This document shows positions 26,571 to 36,500 of a stretch of 64,000 nt of DNA, in pieces. The DNA lies in assembly GCA_963806495.1 (NCBI GenBank), contig CAWDYA010000008.1, positions 1 through 64,000 of the forward strand, read 5' to 3'. Under the pieces are notes generated by a model that did not search any database, had not been told where the DNA came from, and saw nothing but the letters and a program-made list of their open reading frames with translations. The stretch's first letter is position 1, and each line of letters starts with the position of its first letter. The position numbers and the translations under genes were made by a program. This DNA comes from CAWDYA01 sp963806495 (lineage in GTDB: Bacteria > Acidobacteriota > Polarisedimenticolia > JACPZX01 > DASXTC01).

Positions 26571-27629
26571 TCAGTCACGCTTCCCGCCGTCGCGCAGGAT
26601 CGCCTGGATACGGCTGCTGAAGACGGGGACGTAGTTCGCGTTGCCGCTCGTGTACACCGAGTCGACGATCCCGTCCGGCCTGATGAAGAACATGGTCGGC
26701 GTGGAGACCACCTTGTACAGCTCGCTCACGCGCTTGCCTTCGTCCACCAGCACGGGAAACCCCATCCCGTGCGCCCGGATGGTGTCGGCCGCGTTGCGCT
26801 CCTCGTTCGCATTCGCCAGGTTGGCCACCGAGAGAACCTCGACATACTTCTCGTAGCTGTGCCAGGCGGTGACGATACCGGGCATGGCCCGCTTGCAGTG
26901 CGGGCAGTTCGGGTGCCAGAAAAGCAGTGCGGTGATCCTGCCTTCACCGCCCGCCTTACCGGCCACGTCCGACATCTTGATCCGCTCGGTCGACTGGAAA
27001 CGCTTCAGGATGAAGTCAGGGAACGGCTCTCCCACCAGCTCGTTGGCCGGGTAATAGCGAGGCAGCCGCGCCACGGTGGGCGTCGGGCCTCCGCGCGCCG
27101 CCGACTCGATCGCCCCGCTCATCGTCATGCCGCGTGACACATCCTGCTTCAGGCTCTTCGCCTCCCGGATCCGGAACACACCCTTCGCGTCGATCAGGTT
27201 GATGCTCGGCGCCGCGGCGACCCCGAGGCTGCGGGCCAGGGTCAGGTCCTGCTCCACGATCACCGGGATGGTCGCCCCGAGCAGCGTCAGCCGATCCACC
27301 GCCTCGGCCAGGGTGAACCGCCTGCCCAGATTGATCGCGCCGTACACCGCGGCCTTGTCGCCGAGCTTTCCCGCCAGCGCCTCCATGTGCAGGAACCCCT
27401 CCTCGCCCAGCGACTCCCCGAGGACGAAGTAGAGGACCACGATCGGCCGCTTGCCCAGCGACGCCCCCAGGTCGACCGGGCTCAGCTCGGAGGCGCCCGG
27501 CATCAGCGCCTGCACGGTCATCGGGGGAAACGGGCTGCCGGGCGCGACGGGCCCGGCGGGCGGGGCCGGCTGTTCCGCCGCCATCGCCGCGAGAGCCGCC
27601 AGGAGGGTCAGAATTCGCAGACGTTGCAT
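26571..27629 (-). CDS. TlpA-like periplasmic thioredoxin-fold protein with two Trx-like domains
   Basis: 352 residues from ATG 27627-27629. A signal peptide (MQRLRILTLLAALAAMA) is followed by a first peroxiredoxin/thioredoxin-like domain without CXXC (about 30-165; IVVLYFVLGESLGEEGF in place of the active site) and a second, catalytic domain (about 200-350) with FWHPNCPHCKRAMP and the cis-proline loop VSTPTMFFI. It likely reduces or exchanges disulfides outside the cytoplasm, for example apocytochrome cysteines before haem attachment. The start overlaps the cytochrome gene end by 22 nt, so it is translated with it. Confidence 0.87.
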   Translation of the reverse strand: MQRLRILTLLAALAAMAAEQPAPPAGPVAPGSPFPPMTVQALMPGASELSPVDLGASLGKRPIVVLYFVLGESLGEEGFLHMEALAGKLGDKAAVYGAINLGRRFTLAEAVDRLTLLGATIPVIVEQDLTLARSLGVAAAPSINLIDAKGVFRIREAKSLKQDVSRGMTMSGAIESAARGGPTPTVARLPRYYPANELVGEPFPDFILKRFQSTERIKMSDVAGKAGGEGRITALLFWHPNCPHCKRAMPGIVTAWHSYEKYVEVLSVANLANANEERNAADTIRAHGMGFPVLVDEGKRVSELYKVVSTPTMFFIRPDGIVDSVYTSGNANYVPVFSSRIQAILRDGGKRD

Positions 27630-28528
27630 GACTGGTTGTACTCCTTGACCGAGAAGCCTTCCTTCTCGTGGCACAGGTAGCAGAAATCCCGTCTATCGAG
27701 GGACGCGTGCTTCTCGTGGCCGCTGCCGTGGATGGAATGGCACGCGGTGCACCGCAGTCCGCCGGAGCCGGCGCCGCCCTTGACGAGATCGCGGATGAGG
27801 ATCTTCTGGTGGATGTCGATCGGGTTGCCGTTGTCACCCGGCTTCGTGTCGAGCGAGCCCCAGTCGAAGACATAGTCGGCGAACAGGTCCTCGCCGGCGG
27901 CGACGTTGCGCGGGTAGCTCAGGCCGGTGGCGCGGGATTTCCCTCCCTGCAGGTGGCAGGCGGCGCAGATACCGGCCTCGCGCGCGGGCTCGATCGCCGC
28001 GAACGAGATCATCCCGCCGGGGCCGTCATGCGCGCCATGCCGGGCGCCCGGCCCGTGGCACGCCTCGCAGCCGACCCGGAGCTCCCGCGACGTGAAATCG
28101 TCCGACGAGAAGCCGGTGGCGTGGCATCCCCCGCATCCCTTCTCGAAGGTCTGCTCCTGCCAGTCGGTCTCGTGCAGGTTGACCCATTCGGCCTCGCCGA
28201 CATCGTACCGGCACGGCAGCAGCAGGTGCATCCCGGGCCGACCCTCGGCATCCACGAGATAGCGGCGGGAATGACGCTCGCCCAGCACGAGCTCCGCGTC
28301 GCGATCGCCGCACAGCAGCGAGCGGGCCAGGAGCTGCTTTTCCACGTCGGTCGCCTCGTGCACCGTCCGGGCGTGCGGCGTCCCCTTCCAGGACGCCATC
28401 TCGGCGGCATGGCAGCTCCCGCAGCTTTCAGACCCTTCGTAGCCGGCCAGACCACCCGGCGCGGCCTCGGCGGCGACGGGCGCCGCGGCGATCCCCGCGG
28501 CGAGGGCGGCGGCGAGCAGGCTCGTCAC
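27608..28528 (-). CDS. Multihaem c-type cytochrome (cytochrome c554-like, six CXXCH)
   Basis: 306 residues starting at GTG 28526-28528, which overlaps the DsbA-like stop as GTGA. The signal peptide is LLAAALAAGIAAAPVAAEA. Six haem-binding sites are visible in order: CGSCH, CGGCH, CEACH, CAACH, CTACH, CYLCH, with further histidines as possible distal ligands. The protein ends CNVCEF, a CXXC without histidine two residues from the C-terminus. It is periplasmic and would carry electrons for anaerobic respiration or nitrogen-oxide chemistry; the partner is unknown. The longer open frame upstream of the GTG is the antiphase of the preceding gene. Confidence 0.9.
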   Translation of the reverse strand: MTSLLAAALAAGIAAAPVAAEAAPGGLAGYEGSESCGSCHAAEMASWKGTPHARTVHEATDVEKQLLARSLLCGDRDAELVLGERHSRRYLVDAEGRPGMHLLLPCRYDVGEAEWVNLHETDWQEQTFEKGCGGCHATGFSSDDFTSRELRVGCEACHGPGARHGAHDGPGGMISFAAIEPAREAGICAACHLQGGKSRATGLSYPRNVAAGEDLFADYVFDWGSLDTKPGDNGNPIDIHQKILIRDLVKGGAGSGGLRCTACHSIHGSGHEKHASLDRRDFCYLCHEKEGFSVKEYNQSCNVCEF

Positions 28529-29172
28529 GAGCCGGCCCCGCTGTCCATCATCCGCTCGATCAGGGACTTGTACAGGATGTAGTTGTGGGCGCCCACGACG
28601 TAGCGGCCGCGCCACACCGGCCCCTTCGGGCCGCTCACCCGCCGGCCCACGAAGAAGGTGGGGCGTGACGAGAGGCCGAGGCCGTAGGTGAACGCCAAAT
28701 CGTCGAGCACCCGCTGGCGGAAACGGTCGGTGTCGAGGCAGCGGGTGAACGCGGCGACGTCGAGGCCGAGCTCGCCCGCGTAGCCGGCGAGATGCTGGTC
28801 CGACAGCGCCCCGATCTTCTCCCACAGCAGGTCGTGCATCGGCCAGTACTTGCCCTGGGCCCCCGCGCAGTGGACCGACTCGGCGACGGTGGTGTAGTGC
28901 TCCTCGTCCACGAGCGGGAAGTCGACGAAGATCACCTGCACTTTGCCCGGCTCGATGAACTCCTTCTCGAGGTTCGGCATGACGGTCAGGTTGAACTTCT
29001 CGCAGGCATGGCACTTGAAATCGGAGAACTCGGCCACGAGGACGCCCGCGGAGGGCTGCCCGCGCACGGTGAACCGGGACATATCGATCGGCAGGGTCAC
29101 CTCTCCCTCGGGAGCCATGCCCCCGGGGGTCGGCATCAGCATCAGCGCGGCGATCAGGAGTGATATCATCAT
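28525..29172 (-). CDS. DsbA-like thiol-disulfide oxidoreductase
   Basis: 215 residues with an N-terminal hydrophobic segment (signal peptide or anchor). The thioredoxin fold holds the active site FSDFKCHACEKF (CHAC) and the cis-proline SSRPTFFVG, with a helical insertion between them as in DsbA/Thioredoxin_4 proteins. It acts in the periplasm on protein disulfides. It is first of three overlapping genes (DsbA-like, multihaem cytochrome, TlpA-like), consistent with a unit that makes and matures the cytochrome. Confidence 0.88.
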   Translation of the reverse strand: MMISLLIAALMLMPTPGGMAPEGEVTLPIDMSRFTVRGQPSAGVLVAEFSDFKCHACEKFNLTVMPNLEKEFIEPGKVQVIFVDFPLVDEEHYTTVAESVHCAGAQGKYWPMHDLLWEKIGALSDQHLAGYAGELGLDVAAFTRCLDTDRFRQRVLDDLAFTYGLGLSSRPTFFVGRRVSGPKGPVWRGRYVVGAHNYILYKSLIERMMDSGAGS

Positions 29173-29250
29173 GGGCGCGACAGCCGAAAAATTATAGGAA
29201 TGCCGGCCCGGGCTTGCAACGTCGACGGCCGTTTTCGCGCCGTCGGCGGG

Positions 29251-29280
29251 TTGACCCGCGGCGCCGAGCGGGGGTATTCT
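29251..29280 (+). promoter_or_regulatory. Promoter for the SRP RNA
   Basis: -35 TTGACC (29251-29256), 18-bp spacer, -10 TATTCT (29275-29280), placing the transcript start near 29287, just upstream of the SRP Alu domain. Confidence 0.55.
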
Positions 29281-29287
29281 CCGGCGT

Positions 29288-29512
29288 GTTCCGGTTTTGG
29301 TCGTGCTAGGCGGGGAGCTAGCGGTGCCCTGTCACCTGCAATCCGCTACAGCAGGGCTGAATTCCCTCCCTGAGGGGAAGGCGGTGGCGGAGACGTGAGG
29401 CGGAGTTCCGGGCTCGAGCCCCGTGCACTATGAATCCGTGAACCCCGTCAGGCCCGGAAGGGAGCAGCGGTAAGCGGACACTCATAGGTGCCACGGGTCA
29501 CCTTGAGTTCTG
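29288..29512 (+). ncRNA. ffs: Signal recognition particle RNA, large bacterial type (with Alu domain)
   Basis: The Alu-domain signature TGCTAGGCGGGGAGCTAGCG begins near 29304, followed by GGTGCCCTGT and GCAATCCGCT. The S-domain helix 8 core, GTCAGG (29447-29452), the GGAA tetraloop (29456-29459) and AGCAG, is at 29446-29466. The 3' side GTGCCACGGGTCACC re-pairs with the 5' half. The length of about 225 nt shows the long Bacillus/archaeal-like form, not the 4.5S form. The ends are approximate. It lies just before dnaX, a common arrangement. Confidence 0.9.
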
Positions 29513-29629
29513 CCGTCGGAGCATCTCCGGCATGCGCGCTTCGATGGAGGGTGCACGACCACTCGCCCACCCCGATCCGCGCGGTGGCCGGGAACGAGCG
29601 ACCCAGCAACCCGTGATGAGCGGCCCACG

Positions 29630-31351
29630 ATGACCGAGCACGTCCCGTATCAGGTTCTCGCGCGCAAGTATCGCCCGCGCGCCTTCGACGAGGTGGTCGG
29701 CCAGCCCGGTGTCGTCATGACGCTGCGCAACGCCATCGAGCAGCAGAGGCTGCACCACGCCTACCTCTTCTCGGGCACGCGCGGCGTGGGCAAGACCACG
29801 CTGGCCCGTCTGTTCTCCCGCGCGCTCAACTGCGCGAACGGGCCGACCACCGAGCCATGCGGCACCTGCAATCCGTGCGTCGAGATCGCCGCCGGCTCCT
29901 CCATGGACGTCATCGAGATCGACGGCGCCTCGAACCGCAAGGTCGAGGACGTGGACCCGCTGCGCGAGGCGGCCCGGTACGCCCCGGCGCGGGACCGCCA
30001 CAAGATCTTCATCATCGACGAAGTGCACATGCTGTCCGAGACCGCCTTCAACGCGCTGCTGAAGGTGCTCGAGGAGCCGCCGCCCCGCACCCTCTTCCTG
30101 TTCGCCACCACCGAGCCGGAGGAGGTCCCCGACACGATCATGTCGCGGTGTCTTCACCTCGCCTGCCGCCGCGTCTCCCGCCAGGAGATCGCCGCGGCGC
30201 TCGCGCGCACCGCGAAGGCGGAGGAAATCGAGGGAACGCCCGAAGCGTTCGACCTGATCGCCGGGCTCGCCGCCGGCTCGATGCGCGACGGGCTCAGCCT
30301 GCTCGACCAGGCGATCGCCTTCTCGGGCGGCGCGGTGGACGGTGAGACGGTGCGCACCGCCCTCGGTCTGATCGATCGCGGGATCGTGCGCGACTTCATC
30401 GAGGCGATCGGCCGCCAGGACGCCCCGGGGGTGCTCGCGGTCATCGAGCGGCTGTCCGAGGCCGGAGCCGATCTGACCCATTTCTCGCGCGAGGCGCTCT
30501 CGCGGGTGCGCGACGTGATGGTGACCCGGGCGGCCGGCGCCGCCGCGGCGCGCGATCTCGGGCTGGGCGAGGACGAGGCCGCGGAGTGCGAGACGCTTGC
30601 CAAGCTGTTCTCCACGGACGGCCTGCTTCGGCTGATGCAGGCGATGCTGGACCTCGCCGACCGGATCCGCCGCGAGGAGCACCCGCGGTTCCTTCTCGAG
30701 GCGGCGGCCCTGCGGATGATCCGGCTGGCCAATCTCACGCCGATCGAGGACCTGGTGAAGGCTCTTGGAAGCGGCGCGACGGCACCGCCGCGCCGCGGGG
30801 CCACGCGGCCGGAGCCCGGCCCGAAAGGCGGCCGGCGCGCTGCCGCCGGGACCGAGCCGCCGCCCATCACGGAGCCGCCCGCCGCGACGACTCCCGCCGA
30901 TGAGCCCACCGCGCAGCCCGCCCGGAAGCGGGAGCTCGAGCGTATCCTCGCCCGAATCTCCGAGCGCAAGGTGTCACTCGCCACGTTTCTCTCGCAGGCC
31001 CGGGGGATGCGGCTCGAGGGCGACACGGTGGTGGTGACGATGGTGGAGAAGCAGGGCTTCCTGCGGTCGGCGCTCGAGTCGGCCGACAACGTGTCATTGA
31101 TAGAGGAGGAGGCGTCCGCTGTGTTTTCGAGGCCGGCGACTCTCCGGCTCGAGTTCGAAGCTCCCGCGTCCGACGACCTGGCATCGATCGCCGACGCCGA
31201 GACGGGCAACGAGGCCTCACGCAAGCACGACCGCCTCATCAACGAGGCGCTGAAGGAGCCGGTGGTTCGCACCGTCATGGACATGTTCAAGGGCCGGATC
31301 GTGGACATCCGGGAGGGTCAATCGAGACGATGGTCAACATCAACAAGCTGA
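29630..31351 (+). CDS. dnaX: DNA polymerase III subunit gamma/tau
   Basis: 573 residues, clamp-loader ATPase. Walker A GTRGVGKTT (49-57), the zinc module C68...C77-G-T-C80-N-P-C83, Walker B in IFIIDEVHML, and the SRC motif (DTIMSRCLHL) are present. A Pro/Ala-rich linker (about 385-430) and a tau-like C-terminal domain follow. The last residues read into the ybaB start region and overlap it by 22 nt, so the two are coupled. No obvious slippery A-run for a programmed gamma frameshift is seen. Confidence 0.97.
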   Translation: MTEHVPYQVLARKYRPRAFDEVVGQPGVVMTLRNAIEQQRLHHAYLFSGTRGVGKTTLARLFSRALNCANGPTTEPCGTCNPCVEIAAGSSMDVIEIDGASNRKVEDVDPLREAARYAPARDRHKIFIIDEVHMLSETAFNALLKVLEEPPPRTLFLFATTEPEEVPDTIMSRCLHLACRRVSRQEIAAALARTAKAEEIEGTPEAFDLIAGLAAGSMRDGLSLLDQAIAFSGGAVDGETVRTALGLIDRGIVRDFIEAIGRQDAPGVLAVIERLSEAGADLTHFSREALSRVRDVMVTRAAGAAAARDLGLGEDEAAECETLAKLFSTDGLLRLMQAMLDLADRIRREEHPRFLLEAAALRMIRLANLTPIEDLVKALGSGATAPPRRGATRPEPGPKGGRRAAAGTEPPPITEPPAATTPADEPTAQPARKRELERILARISERKVSLATFLSQARGMRLEGDTVVVTMVEKQGFLRSALESADNVSLIEEEASAVFSRPATLRLEFEAPASDDLASIADAETGNEASRKHDRLINEALKEPVVRTVMDMFKGRIVDIREGQSRRWSTSTS

Positions 31352-31629
31352 TGAAGCAGGCCCAGGAGATGCAGGAGAAGCTCGCCCGCGAGATGGAGGA
31401 GCTCACGATCGAGGCCTCCTCCGGCGGTGGCGCGGTCACCGTGTCGATGAACGGCAAGAAGGAGCTGCTGTCGCTGTCCATCAAGAAGGAGGCGGTCAAT
31501 CCGGAGGACGTCGAGATGCTCGAGGATCTCGTCAAGGCGGCGTTCAACGAGGCGCTGCGACGCGTCGACGAGGAGCTCCAGCAGAATCTCGGCGGGATGA
31601 TGCCTCCGGGCTTCACCCCGCCCATCTGA
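31330..31629 (+). CDS. YbaB/EbfC-family nucleoid-associated protein
   Basis: 99 residues. The family pattern is clear: MVNINKLMKQAQEMQEKLAREM helix, a short beta region (SSGGGAVTVSMNGKKELLSL) and a closing helix. It forms DNA-binding dimers. The ATG lies within the last codons of dnaX, and recR follows 10 nt later, the classic dnaX-ybaB-recR order. Confidence 0.96.
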   Translation: MVNINKLMKQAQEMQEKLAREMEELTIEASSGGGAVTVSMNGKKELLSLSIKKEAVNPEDVEMLEDLVKAAFNEALRRVDEELQQNLGGMMPPGFTPPI

Positions 31630-31639
31630 CGGCCCGCGC

Positions 31640-32233
31640 GTGAAACCGACCGCCGAGCCGCTCGCGCGGCTGATGCAGGCGCTGCAGAAGCTGCCGGGAA
31701 TCGGGGCCAAGAGCGCCCAGCGGCTCGCCTTCCACATCCTCAAGGTGCCGCGCGCCGAGGTGGAGGCGCTGTCGAGCGCCCTCATCGAGGCCCGCGACCG
31801 GATCACCCTCTGCTCGTCGTGCTGCAACATCACCGACAAGGACCCGTGCGACATCTGCGCCGACGCGACGCGCGACCGGACGGTGGTGTGCGTGGTCGAG
31901 GATCCGGGCAGCGTCATGGTGATCGAGAAGACCGGCAAGTACCGGGGGCTGTATCACGTCCTGCACGGGGCGATCTCCCCGATGCACGGCATGGGCCCGG
32001 AGCAGCTCAAGGTCCCCGAGCTGCTCGCGCGGCTCGAGGGGGTGACCGAGGTGATCGTGGCCACGAACCCCACCGTGGACGGCGAGGCCACAGCCATGTA
32101 CCTCAGCCGCCTGATCCGGCCCCGCGGCGTGGCGGTCAGCCGGATCGGGATGGGGCTGCCGGTCGGCTCCGAGCTCGACTACGCCGACGAGGTGACAATC
32201 GGCCGGGCTCTCGAGGGTCGGCGCTCGGTCTAA
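31640..32233 (+). CDS. recR: Recombination mediator RecR
   Basis: 197 residues. A helix-hairpin-helix (LPGIGAKSAQRLAFHIL), a four-cysteine zinc finger (CSSCCNITDKDPCDIC), a Toprim domain (TVVCVVEDPGSVMVIEKTG) and the C-terminal Walker-B-like region ATNPTVDGEATAMYL are all present. It acts with RecO and RecF to load RecA at gaps. Confidence 0.97.
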   Translation: MKPTAEPLARLMQALQKLPGIGAKSAQRLAFHILKVPRAEVEALSSALIEARDRITLCSSCCNITDKDPCDICADATRDRTVVCVVEDPGSVMVIEKTGKYRGLYHVLHGAISPMHGMGPEQLKVPELLARLEGVTEVIVATNPTVDGEATAMYLSRLIRPRGVAVSRIGMGLPVGSELDYADEVTIGRALEGRRSV

Positions 32234-32393
32234 CGCCCCAAACTCACTGCGGGGCAAGGCTTTTCGGGCCATCGCCCGCACGAGGGCCCGGCCCGGCCGC
32301 TTTGTCCCGGTTTTCGGCCCCCGTCCTTGCCGCCGCCCCGATCGCCACATCTATTGCCCCCCTGTTCGCAGAATCTGTGGAGGAGCACCCCGG

Positions 32394-32891
32394 ATGCCGC
32401 TTTCAGACACGGTCATGTACGAGGAGCAGCTCGGGCAGATCCACGCTGTGCTCTCACGCCTGCGGGCCGACGCCAACGCGCGCGCCGCCTTTCTGATCGA
32501 CCGCAACGGCCAGCAGATCGCCTGGAGCGGAGACAACGCCGAGGATATCGATGCGACGGCGCTCGCCTCCCTGACGGCCGGCAACGTGGCTTCCACGGAC
32601 GCCATCGCCCAGCTCATCGGCGAGAAGGAGTTCAGCAACCTCGTGCACGAGGGAGAGAAGGACAACCTCCACATCTCCCTGGTCAACTCCCGGATCATCA
32701 TGCTGGTCCTGTTCGATGAGCGCTCATCGCTCGGGCTCGTGAGGCTGCGGGTGCGCACCGCCAGCGCCGACCTGACCTCGGTGTTCGAGACCGTCGACAA
32801 ACGGCACGCCGAGCAGGTCTCCCAGGGCGAATCGGGCGCCTCCCCGTTCGCCGAGATCACGGACGAGGACATCGACAGCCTGTTCGCCTGA
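32394..32891 (+). CDS. mglB: Roadblock/LC7-domain protein, MglB-like GTPase-activating partner
   Basis: 165 residues, with GGAGGAGC ahead of ATG 32394. The alpha/beta roadblock fold (AAFLIDRNGQQIAW, LASLTAGNVAST, HISLVNSRIIMLVLFDE) spans about 20-125, with an acidic tail ending DEDIDSLFA. In Myxococcus and Thermus, MglB dimers activate GTP hydrolysis by MglA and set cell polarity. The stop overlaps the mglA start (TGATG), so the pair is made together. It lies 160 bp downstream of recR. Confidence 0.93.
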   Translation: MPLSDTVMYEEQLGQIHAVLSRLRADANARAAFLIDRNGQQIAWSGDNAEDIDATALASLTAGNVASTDAIAQLIGEKEFSNLVHEGEKDNLHISLVNSRIIMLVLFDERSSLGLVRLRVRTASADLTSVFETVDKRHAEQVSQGESGASPFAEITDEDIDSLFA

Positions 32892-33478
32892 TGACCTTCA
32901 TCAACTATGCCTCGCGCGAGATCAACTGCAAGATCGTGTACTACGGCCCCGGTCTGTGCGGCAAGACGACCAACCTGCAGTGGATCTACTCCAAGACCAA
33001 CCCGAACGCGAAGGGCAAGCTGATCTCGCTGGCCACCGAGACCGAGCGCACCCTCTTCTTCGACTTCCTGCCGCTCGAGCTGGGCACCATCCGCGGCTTC
33101 AAGACGCGGTTTCATCTCTACACGGTTCCCGGGCAGGTCTTCTACGACGCCTCACGCAAGCTGATCCTCAAGGGGGCCGACGGGGTGATATTCGTGGCCG
33201 ACTCACAGCCCGCCCGGATGGACGCCAACGTCGAGTCGCTCAAGAACCTCGGGGACAACCTGCGCTTCCAGGGATTCGAGCTCCGCACCATCCCCTACGT
33301 GCTGCAGCTCAACAAGCGCGACATCCCCGGCGCCACGCCGGTCGACACGATGCTCAAGGCGCTGCGGTTCCGCAACGAGGACTACTTCGAGGCGGTGGCC
33401 CCCCGGGGCACCGGCGTCTTCGAGACGCTCAAAGCGGTGGCCCGCCAGGTGCTGATCACCCTGAAGAAGGCCAGCTGA
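32891..33478 (+). CDS. mglA: Small Ras-like GTPase MglA
   Basis: 195 residues. The P-loop GPGLCGKTTN (19-28 region) has the MglA-type cysteine. The switch II region reads YTVPGQVFYDASRK, with the Pro-Gly of prokaryotic MglA in place of the Ras D-x-x-G. The guanine-specificity motif is LQLNKRD. It is a polarity and motility switch controlled by MglB. No motility machinery lies in the window. Confidence 0.96.
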   Translation: MTFINYASREINCKIVYYGPGLCGKTTNLQWIYSKTNPNAKGKLISLATETERTLFFDFLPLELGTIRGFKTRFHLYTVPGQVFYDASRKLILKGADGVIFVADSQPARMDANVESLKNLGDNLRFQGFELRTIPYVLQLNKRDIPGATPVDTMLKALRFRNEDYFEAVAPRGTGVFETLKAVARQVLITLKKAS

Positions 33479-33566
33479 GCGGCCTTCTGAGCCCTCAGAT
33501 GGCGGTGGGAAAACGCGCGCCTAGGGCGCCGGGGTCATCCGGTGGTGCAGCGGGGGCGTGCCTCCC

Positions 33567-36500
33567 TCATGGAACAGCCCGCCGTCGTGAGGCTGCCGGC
33601 CGCACCCTTGCGACCTGAGAAAGAAGCCGCGCGCACTCCTCGGCGGTGACTGCGCCGGCTTCGACCAGACCTCGGCACTCTCTTGCCACACACGAGACGA
33701 ACCCACCATGATTGGCCCAAGGGGCATCCGGGTCGCAGGCCAGCACACCGTCGCAGTTCTCGTCGGCGCGATTGCCCGGCAGGTCGGCCGCCGCGGGGTT
33801 GACTTGGGCGTCGTTGTCGTCGCAGTCCCCCGCGCAGACCATGAACCCGTCGCCGTCGGCATCCACCTCTTCTGCGGGCAGTAGGTTATCGCAGTCGTTG
33901 TCCTTCCCGTCGCAGATCTCCGTGGCACCGGGATAGATGGAAGGATCCGCGTCGTCACAGTCGCCGCCGCACGTGGTGAACCCGTCCATATCGTCGTCGG
34001 GCGGATAGTAGGCCACGTAGCGGCCGCCGAAGCCCCATGAACCCCAGACGAGCATATGTGTCCCCGTCCACAATGCCGTAGTTCCCGAGGTGTCAGGAGC
34101 GTCAATGGTCGAGATCGGTCGCCAAGCGTCACGGAACGGATCATAACGCCCACCACGGTCATCCGGCCCCCACACGAGCACCTCGTGCCCCGTCCAGACC
34201 GCCGTCAGCGCGAAGCCGGAAATCGCCCCCATCACAGATACCGGTCTCCACCGGTCCAGCACCGGGTCGTACAGCGCCCCATCTTCCAACGCGGGGTAAT
34301 AGTGGGCGAACGCGCCACTGAAGACGAACAACTCCCGACCCGTCCAGACCCACGCGTGTCCATACCGCGCGCTGGGAGCTCCTGCCATTGACGTGGGATG
34401 CCACGTATCGGTCAGAGGGTCGTATGCGCCCCCAGTGTCGAAGGAGGCGGTCTCCAGGCCATTGTCGCCTCCCCAGATAATCATCCGGTCCCCGGTCCAC
34501 ACGGCCGTATGGAAGTACCGTCCTTCAGGCGCATCCACCGTGGTCATGGGCGACCATGTGTCAGCCTCCGGATCGTAGATGCCACCCGTGTTGATCACAC
34601 CCCCGATGATGGCTCCCCCCCACACGATCATCCTCTCTCCCGTCCACACTCCCGAGGGCAGGGCCCGCGCCTGGGGCGCTCCGATCCCGGAGAGGGGGCG
34701 CCAGGAGTCCGAGATCGGATCGTACCGCGCCCCGGTACTGAGCGGCTCGCTGTGAGTGAAGATCCGGTGATCCCCTCCCCACAGGATCATCTCGTCGCCC
34801 GTCCAGACCGCCGCCGGGTTTGCACGGCCTTCCGGAGCGTCGATCATCGACATCTGTCTCCACGAGTCGGTGAGGGGATCATACCTCTTGCCCGAGGCGA
34901 AGGCGTTGTACCTGATGTCGCCTCCGCCCCACAGGATCATTTCGTTGCCCGTCCAAATGGCGGCGCGCCCGAATCGCGGCGGCGAGGGGCCGTTGGAGGT
35001 GGACGCCGTGGGCGTCCAGGAGTCCGTGACCGGGTCGTATCGGCCGCCCGTGTACAACGGCCAGATATATCCGTACACCCACTCGTTCGGGTCGTACCCT
35101 CCGAACACCACCATCCGGTCGCCGGTCCAGACCGCGGCGAAATCCCTGCGCGGATCCGGCATGTTGTCGGTTGTGATTGGACGCCAGGTGTCGGTGGCCG
35201 GGTCGTAGCGGCCTCCGGGCCCTGCTCCGCCGAATTCTTCCGGCCCGATGAGCTCGCCACCCCAGATAAGCATCTCCTGGCCAGTCCAGAAGACTGCGTG
35301 GTTCGCTCGCCCCTGGGGCGCGCCGGCCGTCGAGGTCGGCTGCCAGGAGTCGGTCTCAGGATCGAAAACGCCACCGGTATCAATGCCGCCGCCGCCATTG
35401 ACGGGATCGGTTCCACCCCACACGATCATCCGGTCGCCCGTCCAGACGGCGCTGGGGCTGATCCGGGCAGCGGGCGCGTTAACCGTCGAGACGGCCCGCC
35501 ACGAGTCGGTTGCCGGGTCGTATACGCCGCCATTGTCGAGAAATCCCGAGCCGTAGCCTCCCCAGACGATCATCCGGTCACCCGTCCACACCGCAGAATG
35601 CCATGAACGACCCTCAGGCGCACCGACCAGCGATGTTGGTGTCCAGGTGTCGCCCACCGGGTCATACGTGCCTCCCGTGTTCTGGCCGCTGCCACCCCAG
35701 ACGATCATCTGTGACCCCGTCCAAATCGCGGTGTGGAACCACCGGGGAGAGGGAGCCCCGATAGTGGATGTGGGCCTCCAACTGTCGGCAGTGGGGTCGT
35801 AGAGGGCACCGGAGTTGCCTGGCCGGGAACCGCCCCCCCACACGATCAGTACCGAGCCGGTCCAGACGGCCGTGGAATATGGTTGGAAGAAGACCGGGTT
35901 CGCCACCGCACTCGCAGTCCACGTATCGGTCAGAGCATCGTACTTCAGCAAGGGTGATGAGCCGACAACCAGCATGTGCGTCCCGGTCCAGACGGCCGGA
36001 CCTGTCCCGGACTGCGGCACCTTTGACAACGATCCGTTGTCCCAGGTGTCGTCGGCGGCGCACATCGGATCGATGCTGTCGGCCCCTGTCCCCGGCGGAA
36101 GGAGTGTGCTCACGGGAAGGGGGACGGCTCTGATTTGGCCCTCGTCGAACCGGACGCTTTCTCCACGCCACCAGTCGTCCCAGCTCCGCTTGGGGACATT
36201 GTACCGGGCCATATGTCCGTCGTTCGGCTCACCAGCCAGCGACGCGTCGAGGACGAAAGCGTCCTCCTGCTCACGGACGCGCGGCATCGGTGACGTGGTC
36301 TGCCCGTCCACCACGCTGCGCAGGGGGTGCTCCCGACACGGATCCACCTCGCCCCGCACCAGCTTCTCACGCAAACCCTCCGCGCGCGCCCGGGCTTTGC
36401 CATGGATCCTCTCGTCGAAGGCGAAGAAGTTGCGGCTGAGCCGGTCCGCCAACACCGGCCTGACGAAGCACTCCATCACCAGAAGCGGGTCGTGGCCGAG

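Noticed and set aside
32891..33478. mglA-mglB as evidence of a motility locus
   Set aside because: No motility, pilus or polarity partners lie nearby in the window. The pair with recR is common in this kind of genome.
34020..36010. Regularly spaced repeats suggestive of a CRISPR or satellite array
   Set aside because: Units of about 150 bp are diverged, coding, in one frame and translate to kelch blades. There is no short conserved direct repeat with unique spacers.
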